DNA of 64,000 bases from Mucilaginibacter sp. (GTDB lineage: Bacteria; Bacteroidota; Bacteroidia; Sphingobacteriales; Sphingobacteriaceae), in the NCBI GenBank assembly GCA_030445275.1, contig JAUCSE010000034.1, positions 1 to 64,000 of the forward strand. Direction: 5' to 3'. The notes under the pieces were generated by a model that saw only the letters and a program-made list of their open reading frames with translations, searched no databases and was not told where the DNA came from. Positions 17,963 through 26,313 of this stretch are shown piece by piece (within the stretch, counting starts at the first letter, position 1; every line of letters starts with the position of its first letter). The position numbers were made by a program, and so were the translations under genes.

Positions 17963-18727
17963 ATGAGAAAAAAAATTGTTGCCGGAAACTGGAAAATGAA
18001 TCTTGACTATAACGAAGGTTTAGGCGTATTTTCTGAAATCATCAATATGGTAAAAGATGAAGTAACCGGCGCACAGGAAGCTATCATTTGCAGTCCGTTT
18101 ATACACATTCATAGCCTGGTTCAACTGGCTAAAGGTTATCATAAAGTAGCAGTAGGCGCTCAAAATGCACACCAGGCCGAGGCTGGTGCTTACACCGGAG
18201 AAACATCTGCAAGAATGATTAAATCTGTTGGTGCTGCTTATGTTATCCTGGGGCACTCAGAGCGTCGTCAGTATTTTGGTGAGAGCAATGAGTTGCTGGC
18301 CAAAAAAACAGATACCGTACTTAAGCATGACCTACGCCCAATTTTCTGCATTGGCGAAACCCTGCAGGAGCGTGAGGCAAATCAGCATTTTGATGTGATC
18401 AAGGCTCAGCTGGCTGAAGGTGTGTTTCACTTAGATGCAGCGCAATTTGCAAAGTTGGTTTTGGCTTATGAGCCTGTGTGGGCTATAGGTACAGGCGTAA
18501 CCGCAACATCAGCGCAGGCACAAGAGATTCACGCGTTTATCCGCAAGGAAATTGCTGCTCAATACGGCCAGGAAGTTGCTGATAATACCACTATTTTATA
18601 TGGAGGCAGCTGCACGCCTAAAAACGCACCTGAATTATTTGCCCAGCCAGATATTGATGGCGGCCTGATAGGTGGCGCTTCTCTTAAATCGCGCGATTTT
18701 GTTGACATTATAAAAGCATTTAATTAA
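17963..18727 (+). CDS. tpiA: Triose-phosphate isomerase
   Basis: A 254-residue glycolytic (beta/alpha)8 enzyme interconverting DHAP and glyceraldehyde-3-phosphate. All signatures are present: N11 and K13 (AGNWKMN), the catalytic His in ILGHSERRQYFGE, and the catalytic Glu with flexible loop 6 in AYEPVWAIGTGVTAT, then LYGGSCTPKN and GGLIGGASL. Normal length. Confidence 0.97.
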   Translation: MRKKIVAGNWKMNLDYNEGLGVFSEIINMVKDEVTGAQEAIICSPFIHIHSLVQLAKGYHKVAVGAQNAHQAEAGAYTGETSARMIKSVGAAYVILGHSERRQYFGESNELLAKKTDTVLKHDLRPIFCIGETLQEREANQHFDVIKAQLAEGVFHLDAAQFAKLVLAYEPVWAIGTGVTATSAQAQEIHAFIRKEIAAQYGQEVADNTTILYGGSCTPKNAPELFAQPDIDGGLIGGASLKSRDFVDIIKAFN

Positions 18728-18730
18728 TAT

Positions 18731-18847
18731 TTAGATTTGAGATATGAGTATTGAGATTGCAACGCATTACTCTCATATCAAACAGAAACAGATTTGTGAT
18801 GTTAGATTAAAATAAATCTCAAATCTCACATCTCAATACTCATATCT
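18731..18847. repeat. Word-built inverted repeat (GAGATATGAG type)
   Basis: Left arm 18731-18758 (TAGATTTGAGATATGAG, then TATTGAGATT) and right arm 18814-18847 (AATCTCAAATCTCACATC, then TCAATACTCATATCTA) are imperfect reverse complements built from the same short word. It fills the gap between tpiA and the next gene. It is related to 13471-13587. Confidence 0.8.
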
Positions 18848-18851
18848 AATC

Positions 18852-19328
18852 ATGAGGAAACTATTAAAAGTTCTGTTACCGGTTTTAATTGATTTCGGCA
18901 TTTTTTGGGCTGTGGTAGAGTATAATACTCCTGTACACCCCATGAAATTGATTGAAATTGGTAATGGAAACTTATATAGTTTAATGGCTTATTTTCATCT
19001 CTTTTGGCCTTTACTGCTAGCCGTTGGCCTTTTAACGCAATACCTGATCATTGTACCTTTATGGGATAATAAAGCGGTGAAAAGTTTAAGGGCACGTGTA
19101 GTTATTGGGGTTTGCATAGCTTTTGTTTGTTTCGCGTTTGCAGGCTCCATCAGCTATATTATCTGGGATCAAACCGAGGGGACACAGCCGTTTTACAGCT
19201 TTTGGTGGTATCTATCCGAAATTCAACTCTTTTACTGGGTTTTTACCTTTGTAATATTGTTTTTGATTGACTGGAGGAAGTTTATCAAAACTCCCAAAGA
19301 AATTGAAACAGCCGAAAGTCCTGTTTAA
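18852..19328 (+). CDS. Four-helix membrane protein of unknown function
   Basis: A 158-residue integral membrane protein with about four hydrophobic segments: 5-22, 45-70, 80-105 and 122-145. Trp/Tyr-rich loops (FWWYLSEIQLFYW) lie between the last two. I recognise no family and see no catalytic motif. It is codirectional with tpiA and prmA and bounded by repeat elements on both sides. Confidence 0.7.
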   Translation: MRKLLKVLLPVLIDFGIFWAVVEYNTPVHPMKLIEIGNGNLYSLMAYFHLFWPLLLAVGLLTQYLIIVPLWDNKAVKSLRARVVIGVCIAFVCFAFAGSISYIIWDQTEGTQPFYSFWWYLSEIQLFYWVFTFVILFLIDWRKFIKTPKEIETAESPV

Positions 19329-19342
19329 TCATTAAATTAAAT

Positions 19343-19445
19343 GTCATGCCGTCCGCCGTTTGGCGGATCGGCATCCCACCTGCAAAGATATATTGGTTTA
19401 ACCGTCCTGAGAGATCTTGGTCCGCCAGACGGCGGACAGGATGAC
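19343..19445. repeat. GTCAT...ATGAC element with TCCGCC core
   Basis: Left arm GTCATGCCGTCCGCCG with GGCGGATCGGCATCCC, and right arm GAGAGATCTTGGTCCGCC with GGCGGACAGGATGAC. Each half is itself a hairpin and the halves are inverted relative to each other. It explains the false N-terminal extension of the prmA frame (19417-19470). Confidence 0.75.
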
Positions 19446-19470
19446 GTATTTACTAATAAGAATAAAAACA

Positions 19471-20307
19471 ATGAACTACTACGAACTACTTTTTACCACC
19501 ATCACCACTGAAGATTATCAACAGGACCTGCTGATAAACGCTTTGGGTGAGATTGGTTTTGATACTTTTGAGGAACTGGAATTTGGGTTTAAAGCATATA
19601 TCCCTACCGATGATTTTGATGGGGCAAAATTGAACGAACAATTATTGCCTTACCAGGAGATGTTTACCTTTAGTTATGAAATAACATTGATACCTCAGAA
19701 AAACTGGAACGAGGTATGGGAAAGTAATTTTGAGCCGATAGAAATTGGCGATCAGATATACGTTAGGGCAACATTCCATCCGGCTAAGCCCGAGTTTCCT
19801 TACGAGATCGTGATTGATCCTAAAATGGCTTTTGGTACCGGGCATCACCAAACTACCTCCATGATGCTGGAGCTGATACTTGAAAATACCTTTGAAGGTA
19901 AAAAAGTACTGGATATGGGTTGTGGTACAGGCATTTTAGCCATTATGGCAGCTAAATTAGGCGCTGCTAAAATTACAGCTATTGATTATGATCCGGTATG
20001 CTTTGACAGTACTATTGAAAACTCAGCCCTGAATAATATTGAAAATATCATACCGCTATGTGGCTCAAAAGAAGTTATTCCTAACGAGCAGTATGATATT
20101 ATACTGGCCAATATTAACCGCAATATTCTGCTCGACCAAATGGAGCGGTATGCTGAGGTGTTAAAGCTCGATGGCGAGATCTATTTCAGTGGGTTCTATG
20201 AATCGCCTGATCTGGATATCATTACTGATGCGGCCCGCGCCTATGGATTAAAGTATATCATTCATAAAAAATCAAGCGACTGGGTGGCTGCTAAGTTTAT
20301 AAAATAG
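19471..20307 (+). CDS. prmA: Ribosomal protein L11 methyltransferase
   Basis: A 278-residue SAM-dependent methyltransferase that trimethylates ribosomal protein uL11. It has the N-terminal uL11-recognition domain (MNYYELLFTT; KNWNEVWESNFEP), then the Rossmann domain with motif I VLDMGCGTGILAI, the preceding FGTGHHQTT, and the catalytic-site motif NINRNILL. The ATG at 19471 is the family start; earlier in-frame starts lie in repeat DNA. Confidence 0.93.
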   Translation: MNYYELLFTTITTEDYQQDLLINALGEIGFDTFEELEFGFKAYIPTDDFDGAKLNEQLLPYQEMFTFSYEITLIPQKNWNEVWESNFEPIEIGDQIYVRATFHPAKPEFPYEIVIDPKMAFGTGHHQTTSMMLELILENTFEGKKVLDMGCGTGILAIMAAKLGAAKITAIDYDPVCFDSTIENSALNNIENIIPLCGSKEVIPNEQYDIILANINRNILLDQMERYAEVLKLDGEIYFSGFYESPDLDIITDAARAYGLKYIIHKKSSDWVAAKFIK

Positions 20308-20340
20308 GAATCGTCATCCCAATTCTAGGAAACTTATAAT

Positions 20341-20378
20341 TAACGCGTCATTGCGAGGTACGAAGCAATGACGCGTTA
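20341..20378. repeat. Compact GTCAT...ATGAC palindrome between convergent genes
   Basis: Perfect 14-bp arms (TAACGCGTCATTGC and GCAATGACGCGTTA) with a 10-base loop. It sits between prmA and the convergent NAD(P)-binding gene. It could terminate transcription on both sides by hairpin formation, but T-runs are lacking. Confidence 0.75.
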
Positions 20379-20396
20379 AGAGGTGGCTTGCCCTAA

Positions 20397-21050
20397 TTAA
20401 TACCCTACAGTAAACCTGCGTTTTATAAACTGGTTGTTTTCCAGTTCATTTATAATAGCTACAGCCAGATCTTCAATAAGGATGTAGTTTACACCTTTTT
20501 CATCAAATACAGGCTGATCAGTACCCAAGCGAAATTTTCTAGTCGGTTCGCCATGAGCATCGGGGTGCATGTTCATAGCCGGACTTAAAAATGTCCAATC
20601 TAATTCATCTTCTTTACGCAGGATATTCAGATAGTCGCGCGCTGCTGAGGCTCCTGGCTTGTAGGCTGCCGGAAAATCAGGCGAATCAACCAGTTGAACG
20701 CCGGGAGCGATCTCTAAACTACCCGCACCGCCAACAACCAATAAACGTTTAACGCCCGATTGTTTTACAGCTTTTTGAATAGCTTCAGAACCGGCTATAA
20801 AATCGGCGTAAATATTGGGGTTTGTCCAGCCTGAATTGTAGGAACTTATTACGGCATCATGGCCGGCAAGTATAGCTGCCAGACCGTCAACGTCAAACAC
20901 ATCAACAGCTTTAAGGGTAAGCTTATCATTGGTGATATTCAATTTTTGAGGATCGCGGGCAATAGCGGTTACTTCATGGCCACGGAACAATGCTTCGTTT
21001 AAAATGGTTTTGCCCACGTTACCTGTGGCGCCTATTAGTGCTAGCTTCAT
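20397..21050 (-). CDS. NAD(P)-binding (NmrA/YwnB-like) reductase
   Basis: A 217-residue Rossmann-fold protein of the atypical SDR group. The dinucleotide motif is GATGNVGKT (residues 7-15). The central part VGGAGSLEIAPG and TFLSPAMNM is typical of the YwnB/YhfK-like family of flavin or quinone reductase relatives. There is no classic YxxxK catalytic pair at the usual place. It lies 53 bases downstream of an Rrf2 regulator, the same pairing as ywnA-ywnB in Bacillus, so the regulator probably controls it. Confidence 0.85.
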   Translation of the reverse strand: MKLALIGATGNVGKTILNEALFRGHEVTAIARDPQKLNITNDKLTLKAVDVFDVDGLAAILAGHDAVISSYNSGWTNPNIYADFIAGSEAIQKAVKQSGVKRLLVVGGAGSLEIAPGVQLVDSPDFPAAYKPGASAARDYLNILRKEDELDWTFLSPAMNMHPDAHGEPTRKFRLGTDQPVFDEKGVNYILIEDLAVAIINELENNQFIKRRFTVGY

Positions 21051-21103
21051 AATGTTTATTGTTTTAATGTAATTTAATTTGTTACAGTTATTTATAAATT
21101 TTT

Positions 21104-21511
21104 TTAATAGAATTTTTGGCTAAAATCGGCCAGTGTTATGGTGTTTAGTTTATTGATAATGGAAATATCCACTTCATCTGCCAAATCGTTCAGATGCTGA
21201 TTGATCTGCCGCCCAACAGGGCATTGTGGATTAGGCTTGTTTTTGGCCTGGCCTAAAGCGGGGTGGTGTTCAACTGCCTTATATACATCGCTAAAAAGTA
21301 TCTTTTTTGCTGGTAAACCTAGTGCATAACCACCTGCTTTGCCTTCCTTGCTTGTAATCAAACCGTAGTTGCGCAAATTACGTATCTCTTTACGTACCAA
21401 TACAGGATTGATGTTGATACTACCGGCAATATATTCAGATGATAATAACTCACCTTTCGCCTGGTCAAGAAGCGTAAGTATATGGATTGCTATCTGAAAT
21501 TGTCCGTTCAT
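21104..21511 (-). CDS. Rrf2-family transcriptional regulator (YwnA-like)
   Basis: A 135-residue winged-helix regulator. The N-terminal helix-turn-helix is at about residues 20-65 (SSEYIAGSININPVLVRKEI, then RNLRNYGLI) with the wing SKEGKAGGYAL. Only one cysteine is visible in the effector region (NPQCPVG), not the three that bind Fe-S clusters in IscR or NsrR. It therefore probably senses something other than an Fe-S cluster, perhaps through this cysteine. It is cotranscribed with the downstream NAD(P)-binding gene. Confidence 0.88.
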   Translation of the reverse strand: MNGQFQIAIHILTLLDQAKGELLSSEYIAGSININPVLVRKEIRNLRNYGLITSKEGKAGGYALGLPAKKILFSDVYKAVEHHPALGQAKNKPNPQCPVGRQINQHLNDLADEVDISIINKLNTITLADFSQKFY

Positions 21512-21817
21512 CTGTAATTAAAAATGTTACAGTACAAAATTACTGTTGAATTTTTATTTTACAAATTTTTTATCTTTAAGGGATGTTAAATTACTTTTGA
21601 ATGATTAATATTAACTTAATCTTGAATTAACAAAGAATGACTGAAGCTAGCCTGACGACTGATTGGGAGGCTAAAAACCAATTTAAACAAAAATTGTTTT
21701 ACAAAAAATCACTTTTAAATAAAAAAATGCGCAAATTAGTTGATAATTAACCCAATAATAAATAATATTGCAAAGTAATTAACTTTTGCGAAACCTAAAT
21801 ACTATTATTAAAATCAC

Positions 21818-22159
21818 ATGAAAACACTTGGGAAGAAAATCAGATTACTACGTCATCAAAAAGGGTGGAGCCAGGAGGATGTTGCAAAACGTTTGGATAT
21901 CTCTATTCCAGCCTTTTCGAAGATCGAAACAGGAATAACAGATATTAACTTATCGCGTCTTGAACAAATAGCAACTTTGTTTGAAATGTCAGTAGTTCAG
22001 CTGCTTACGTTTAATGATGCTGAGCAAGACCAGAAATTTATTAACGAGTTAGAAACCGTTAATAAACGATTAATGGACCGTGAAACAGAGGTCATTGATC
22101 TGCAGAAAAAGGTAATTGAATTGTTTGAAGAGCTAAGGCATTCAAAAGCAACGGCATAA
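21818..22159 (+). CDS. XRE-family HTH regulator with coiled-coil tail
   Basis: A 113-residue protein: a Cro/C1-type helix-turn-helix at residues 5-60 (KIRLLRHQKGWSQEDVAKRL; SIPAFSKIETG), then a charged helical tail at 70-110 (ELETVNKRLMDRETEVIDLQ) likely to form a coiled coil for dimerisation. No effector domain is present. The type is frequent in Bacteroidota; its targets are unknown. It is a single gene with a strong bidirectional terminator. Confidence 0.85.
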   Translation: MKTLGKKIRLLRHQKGWSQEDVAKRLDISIPAFSKIETGITDINLSRLEQIATLFEMSVVQLLTFNDAEQDQKFINELETVNKRLMDRETEVIDLQKKVIELFEELRHSKATA

Positions 22160-22162
22160 AAC

Positions 22163-22188
22163 TTTAGCCCGGTTAAACCCGGGCTAAA
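22163..22188. terminator. Bidirectional terminator
   Basis: Arms TTTAGCCCGG (22163-22172) and CCGGGCTAAA (22179-22188) with a 6-base loop lie between the XRE gene (stop 22159) and the convergent minus-strand gene (stop at 22189). Confidence 0.8.
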
Positions 22189-23307
22189 TTAAAAAATATA
22201 ACGCATTGTTAAATGCTTTTTCCCAAACGTGGCCCCTACGGCGCTATGTATGGCAATCATTTTTTCGTTAAAATCACCCACCCACGACAATTCGAGTTCA
22301 TCGTATTGCTTTAAAGGCAATACGTATTCTTTAAGCTTAATAAATATAGCCGACTCCAATCCGTGTTTCTGAAATTTTTGCTTGGTACCCATCACTATGG
22401 CCCTCATTCTGGATACACCTTTCCACCGGTAATATAAAAATTTAAGTTTCCCGATAATGTCAAGTTTGCCTTTAAGCGGCTTTAGCATCTGGTTGGCATC
22501 AGGTAAAATGATGATGAATGAGGCTGGTTCATTATCGATATAAGCAAACCATATTAGTTTTTGGTCCATTAGTGGCTTCATCTTTTTAAAGCTCTCGGCT
22601 ATGGTTGCATGGGTTATCGGCACAAAATTCTCAAAATCCTGCCAGGCATCATTATAGATCTCAATAAAATCGGACGCAAACTTTTCCATTTCTTTGATCT
22701 TGAAATGTCTGAAATCGTATCCTGGTTTTTTGATCACCCAATTGGCAATTTTAGTGAACCGCTCAGAAAAGGGTTTATGCACATCCAGGTGATTGGTGAT
22801 CTGCTCATAAAGTGTTTTAAATCCATAAGCTTCAAAAAATGCCTTGTAATAAGATGGATTATAATTCATGCCATAGGATGGATGGGTAAAACCTTCAACC
22901 AGTAATCCCCAAAAATTATCATTTTCGCCAAAATTAATGGGGCCATCCATCGCCCGCATACCGTTATCCTGTAGCCATTTTTTAGCGGTATCAAATAGCA
23001 GGAAAGCGGCATCCTTATTATCAATACATTCAAAAAAGCCCATGCCGCCAGTTGGCTGCTCATAATGATATGCTTTTTTGTTGTTGATGAACGCCGCGAC
23101 ACGACCAATCAGTTGGTTATTATCATCAGTTAATATCCAACGGGTACATTTTCCGTCCTGATGAAAGTTGTTTTTAGCCGGATCAAATACCGCTTCAACA
23201 TCATTATCAAGCGGGCAAACCCAGGTTTTATCATCTTTATAAATGATACGGGCTATGTTTAAAAAGGCTTTTTTTGATGCTTTATCCGTTACTTCTGTTA
23301 TGATCAT
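22189..23307 (-). CDS. GNAT-fold protein of unknown function
   Basis: A 372-residue cytoplasmic protein conserved in Bacteroidota. Residues 1-180 (MIITEVTDKASKKAFLNIAR; GPINFGENDNFWGLLVEGF; YNPSYYKAFFEAYGFKTLY) read like an acyltransferase of the GNAT fold, and a second GNAT-like half follows (FVPITHATIAESFKKM; WFAYIDNEPASFIIILPD). It is sometimes annotated as GTP cyclohydrolase in databases; I see no support for that name in the sequence. The acyl substrate is unknown. Confidence 0.65.
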   Translation of the reverse strand: MIITEVTDKASKKAFLNIARIIYKDDKTWVCPLDNDVEAVFDPAKNNFHQDGKCTRWILTDDNNQLIGRVAAFINNKKAYHYEQPTGGMGFFECIDNKDAAFLLFDTAKKWLQDNGMRAMDGPINFGENDNFWGLLVEGFTHPSYGMNYNPSYYKAFFEAYGFKTLYEQITNHLDVHKPFSERFTKIANWVIKKPGYDFRHFKIKEMEKFASDFIEIYNDAWQDFENFVPITHATIAESFKKMKPLMDQKLIWFAYIDNEPASFIIILPDANQMLKPLKGKLDIIGKLKFLYYRWKGVSRMRAIVMGTKQKFQKHGLESAIFIKLKEYVLPLKQYDELELSWVGDFNEKMIAIHSAVGATFGKKHLTMRYIF

Positions 23308-23337
23308 AGATGTTGCTGGGAGGGCTAAATATAAAAA

Positions 23338-23368
23338 AAAGCATTCAGTGGCATATACTGAATGCTTT
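23338..23368 (-). terminator. Rho-independent terminator after the acidic protein gene
   Basis: Arms AAAGCATTCAGT (23338-23349) and ACTGAATGCTTT (23357-23368) are followed on the minus strand by about nine T (23340 downward). It lies 27 bases past the stop of the acidic 65-residue gene. Confidence 0.88.
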
Positions 23369-23394
23369 ACAAATAGAATATTGTTCCTTAAAAA

Positions 23395-23592
23395 TTAATA
23401 ATCGTCGTCGTCCTCATCGTCAAATGATTCGTACCCTCCTCGGCCCAGATCATCATCTAAAGGCTGATCAAAATCATCTTCATCTTCGTCAACTATTTTT
23501 TTCTTTTTAGGAGTAAGTTGATCATCATCTTCATCAAGTTCATCTTCGGAGTCGTCGATCTTTTTAGTGGTCGGTTTTTTTGGCGTTCCCAT
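23395..23592 (-). CDS. Small, highly acidic, low-complexity protein
   Basis: A 65-residue protein made almost wholly of Asp/Glu runs and Lys/Pro patches (MGTPKKPTTKKIDDSEDELD; DDEDDDDY at the end). It is probably intrinsically disordered. It has no hydrophobic core, signal peptide or known domain. Gene reality is supported by an ATG, a matching downstream terminator on the same strand, and similar small acidic proteins I recall from Sphingobacteriaceae. Function unknown. Confidence 0.65.
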   Translation of the reverse strand: MGTPKKPTTKKIDDSEDELDEDDDQLTPKKKKIVDEDEDDFDQPLDDDLGRGGYESFDDEDDDDY

Positions 23593-23730
23593 TGTAACGG
23601 ATTTTATTTGTAAAACTTAATCAATATAAATTTAAATCAGTTTAAAAGTATCAAAATTTTCTGCTACTTCCTTATCTAATTCAGTAGTAAAAATAATTAA
23701 AATCATTTTTATTAAAAATATCTTTTAAAA

Positions 23731-24291
23731 TTATTCTGTTTGCTCGCCAATTGTGGTGGCAGCGCTTGTAAAATCCTTAATTTGAGGTAATTCCTCAATG
23801 TTGTTTATCCCAAAGTAATCCATAAAAAGGTTACTTGTGCCGTATAGGATAGGTTTTCCCAACCCTTCCGACTTCCCGATTATGGCTATTAGCTCCTTTT
23901 CGAGCAGTTTTTGTATCGAATAGTCACAGTTTACACCGCGTATTTGTTCAACATCGGTTTTAGTTACCGGCTGCTTATAGGCAATAATGGCCAGGGTTTC
24001 TAAAGCAGCCTGGCTCAATCTTTTTTTGGAGCGCTGTAATTGTAATAAATTAATAACGGGGTGATATTTCTTTTTGGTGAAAAACTGGTAAGCATTGCCC
24101 ACTTTCACCATTTCAATAGCAAGATTATCGTCGTTATATTTATTCTGAATAGCAGTTAAACTTTCATTTACTTCGTTATTGGTAAAATCGCGTTCAAAGG
24201 CAGCCTGAAGGCAGTACATGATCTCCTCTAAACGGATACCCTGTTCTGACGCGAAAATTAATGCCTCTATGTAATGCTCGGTATTGTCCAT
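23731..24291 (-). CDS. scpB: Segregation and condensation protein ScpB
   Basis: A 186-residue kleisin-associated subunit of the SMC-ScpA-ScpB condensin that compacts and segregates the chromosome. It has two winged-helix domains (about 5-80 and 85-165), with the signature SQAALETLAIIAYKQPVTKT and VEQIRGVNCDYSI. It lies downstream of mqnC in the same direction with a word-built inverted repeat between. ScpA is not in this window. Confidence 0.93.
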   Translation of the reverse strand: MDNTEHYIEALIFASEQGIRLEEIMYCLQAAFERDFTNNEVNESLTAIQNKYNDDNLAIEMVKVGNAYQFFTKKKYHPVINLLQLQRSKKRLSQAALETLAIIAYKQPVTKTDVEQIRGVNCDYSIQKLLEKELIAIIGKSEGLGKPILYGTSNLFMDYFGINNIEELPQIKDFTSAATTIGEQTE

Positions 24292-24301
24292 GCGGAAAGT
24301 T

Positions 24302-24371
24302 AGTCTGAAGTCTTGAGTTCGAAGTCTAAAGTATTAAGAAATTTCGACTTAAGGCTCAAGACTTCAGACTT
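24302..24371. repeat. Word-built inverted repeat (GAAGTCT type) between mqnC and scpB
   Basis: Left arm 24302-24327 (AGTCTGAAGTCTTGAG, then TTCGAAGTCT) and right arm 24345-24371 (CGACTTAAGG, then CTCAAGACTTCAGACTT). The first 16 bases of the arms pair perfectly. Its word, GAAGTCT/CTTGAG, differs from the other elements although the architecture is the same. Confidence 0.8.
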
Positions 24372-24375
24372 CCAA

Positions 24376-25500
24376 TTAATAATTGATAACCTGCTCTTCA
24401 ATTTCGGCAGGTACATCGCGCCAGTCGTATTTTTGGGTGCGTAATTGTGGTTCAAAACCAGCTTCAATAATTGATTCCTGTATACCTTTTGCGGTAAACC
24501 TATGCGGAGCGCCAGCGGCGGATACCACATTTTCTTCGATCATGATTGATCCAAAATCATTGGCCCCAGCATGTAAGCATAATTGAGCCACTTGTTTACC
24601 AACGGTTAGCCATGAGGCCTGGATGTTCTTGATGTTTGGCAGCATAATGCGGCTCAAGGCTATCATGCGGATGTACTCATCGCCGGTTACATTATTGGTG
24701 ATGCCCCGTACTTTACGCAACAGCGTTCCGTCATCCTGAAATGGCCATGGTATAAAGGCCACGAAGCCATACGCCCCTTCAGGCTTTTCAGCCTGTACCT
24801 CGCGGATCCAAACCAGGTGTTCAAAACGTTCTTCAATAGTTTCAATATGACCAAACATCATAGTAGCCGAACTTGGCAGATTAAGCTGATGTGCCGCACG
24901 CATTACATCCAACCATTCCTTACCGCCACATTTACCTTTTGATATGAGGCGGCGTACACGGTCGTTCAGTATTTCGGCACCTGCACCTGGTAATGAATCC
25001 AGACCAGCTTCCTGCATGGCTCTGAGCACATCAATATGGGCCATACCTTCCAGCTTGGCTACGTGCGCAATCTCTGGCGGACCTAAAGAGTGCAGTTTTA
25101 ATTTAGGATATAGTTGTTTAAGCTCTCTGAACAGGTCAGTATAAAACTTTAAGCCCAGATCAGGATGGTGCCCCCCCTGTAACAACAATTGATCGCCGCC
25201 ATAGCGGAAAGTTTCCTCGATCTTCTTTTTATAAGTTTCAATATCGGTAATGTAGCTATCCTCATGGCCGGGCCTGCGGAAAAAGTTACAGAACTTGCAA
25301 TTGGCTATACAAACATTAGTAGTATTCACATTACGGTCAATTTGCCAGGTAACCTTACCATGCGGAACCTGCTTTTTACGCAGCTCGTTGGCGGTGTACA
25401 TTAAGTCGGCAGTTGAGGCATTGTTGTACAGGAAAACCCCTTCATCCTGGGTCAAAAAATCAAACCGCAAAGCGCGTTGCAACAGATCGGCTGTGTTCAT
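24376..25500 (-). CDS. mqnC: Cyclic dehypoxanthinyl futalosine synthase
   Basis: A 374-residue radical SAM enzyme of the futalosine menaquinone route. The [4Fe-4S] motif is CIANCKFC, C64-x3-C68-x2-C71. The sequence QLLLQGGHHPDLGLKFYTDL and ATMMFGHIET marks MqnC rather than its relative MqnE. The C-terminal part NDFGSIMIEENVVSAAG is typical of the family. Other mqn genes are not adjacent, as is common. Confidence 0.92.
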   Translation of the reverse strand: MNTADLLQRALRFDFLTQDEGVFLYNNASTADLMYTANELRKKQVPHGKVTWQIDRNVNTTNVCIANCKFCNFFRRPGHEDSYITDIETYKKKIEETFRYGGDQLLLQGGHHPDLGLKFYTDLFRELKQLYPKLKLHSLGPPEIAHVAKLEGMAHIDVLRAMQEAGLDSLPGAGAEILNDRVRRLISKGKCGGKEWLDVMRAAHQLNLPSSATMMFGHIETIEERFEHLVWIREVQAEKPEGAYGFVAFIPWPFQDDGTLLRKVRGITNNVTGDEYIRMIALSRIMLPNIKNIQASWLTVGKQVAQLCLHAGANDFGSIMIEENVVSAAGAPHRFTAKGIQESIIEAGFEPQLRTQKYDWRDVPAEIEEQVINY

Positions 25501-25596
25501 TTAACAAAGATAAAGCTTTAGGTTATTAATATTTTAATATAGATAGGAAGATTGACAAATTAATGAGGGAGGCGCCATGTTATGCATGGTGTAGAA

Positions 25597-25777
25597 GACT
25601 CACCCGCTCATCGCTTTGCTCGACCACCCTCTCTTCGGCTTCGCTGGAAAGAGGGGATTTGAAAAATAGAGAAAAGACAGATAGGTAAAATACAAGAGGC
25701 TAAAAGAAAACTTCTTAACCCTCTTTCCGGCGAAGCCGAAGAGAGGGTCGCCCAGCGAAGCGCAGGCGGGGTGAGTA
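25597..25777. repeat. Large inverted repeat (CCCTCTTTCC family)
   Basis: Arms of about 59 bases (25597-25655 and 25719-25777) pair imperfectly; the core ACCCTCTCTTCGGCTTCG is shared. The loop is about 63 bases. A half-copy of the GTCAT-type element follows at 25781-25830. The two elements fill most of the 351-base gap between mqnC and the next gene. Confidence 0.75.
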
Positions 25778-25851
25778 AACTTGTCGCTATGCCTATCGGG
25801 GATTGCTTCGTGCCTTGCAATGATGCTTACGGTAACAAAGAGCCATTTCTA

Positions 25852-26235
25852 TTATATTACTTTATGCCATATCATAGAGATAAGCATACTTGAAATAAGA
25901 GGAACGAAGACATACATCACGCAAATCAACTTTTCAGTTTTTTTACCATTAATAGACTTATATCGCTCATAAATGCGATCATATTTCATGCGTGTAATAA
26001 AAAAAACGTAATGTATATAAAAAAAGAGAACACAAATCAAGGCAATTTCGATTATCGAGACAGAAGGAAAGTTTTTGTTTAATACATAAAAGTAAAAGAT
26101 CTCAAAAATAACTCCTACCCAACCCAAACTCCCCGCTAACATTAGTGCCAGTGCATCAAACCAAGGGGTTTTGTTTTTTTTATTTTTACCGTCTAAATAT
26201 TGTGTATTATAAATGCAGTAAAATATATAATTCAT
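25852..26235 (-). CDS. Small membrane protein of unknown function
   Basis: About 127 residues from the ATG at 26235; the open frame extends to 26298 only through a non-ATG start. Three hydrophobic segments are visible: about 28-50 (ALALMLAGSLGWVGVIFEIF), 58-80, and 105-125. A conserved-looking basic loop YDRIYERYKSI lies between the second and third. No family recognised. Confidence 0.6.
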   Translation of the reverse strand: MNYIFYCIYNTQYLDGKNKKNKTPWFDALALMLAGSLGWVGVIFEIFYFYVLNKNFPSVSIIEIALICVLFFYIHYVFFITRMKYDRIYERYKSINGKKTEKLICVMYVFVPLISSMLISMIWHKVI

Positions 26236-26313
26236 TTTTTGCCTATTCTGAAAATTAGTTAAAATAGTTTTGGTGTGTCTGACTTCTGACACCACCAATA
26301 AAACAATATCAAC

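Noticed and set aside
19417..19470. Longer start for prmA
   Set aside because: The extension lies in a GTCAT repeat element, and MNYYELLFTT at 19471 is the usual start.
22189..23307. GTP cyclohydrolase annotation
   Set aside because: The sequence shows GNAT-like features and none of the zinc or catalytic motifs of GTP cyclohydrolases.
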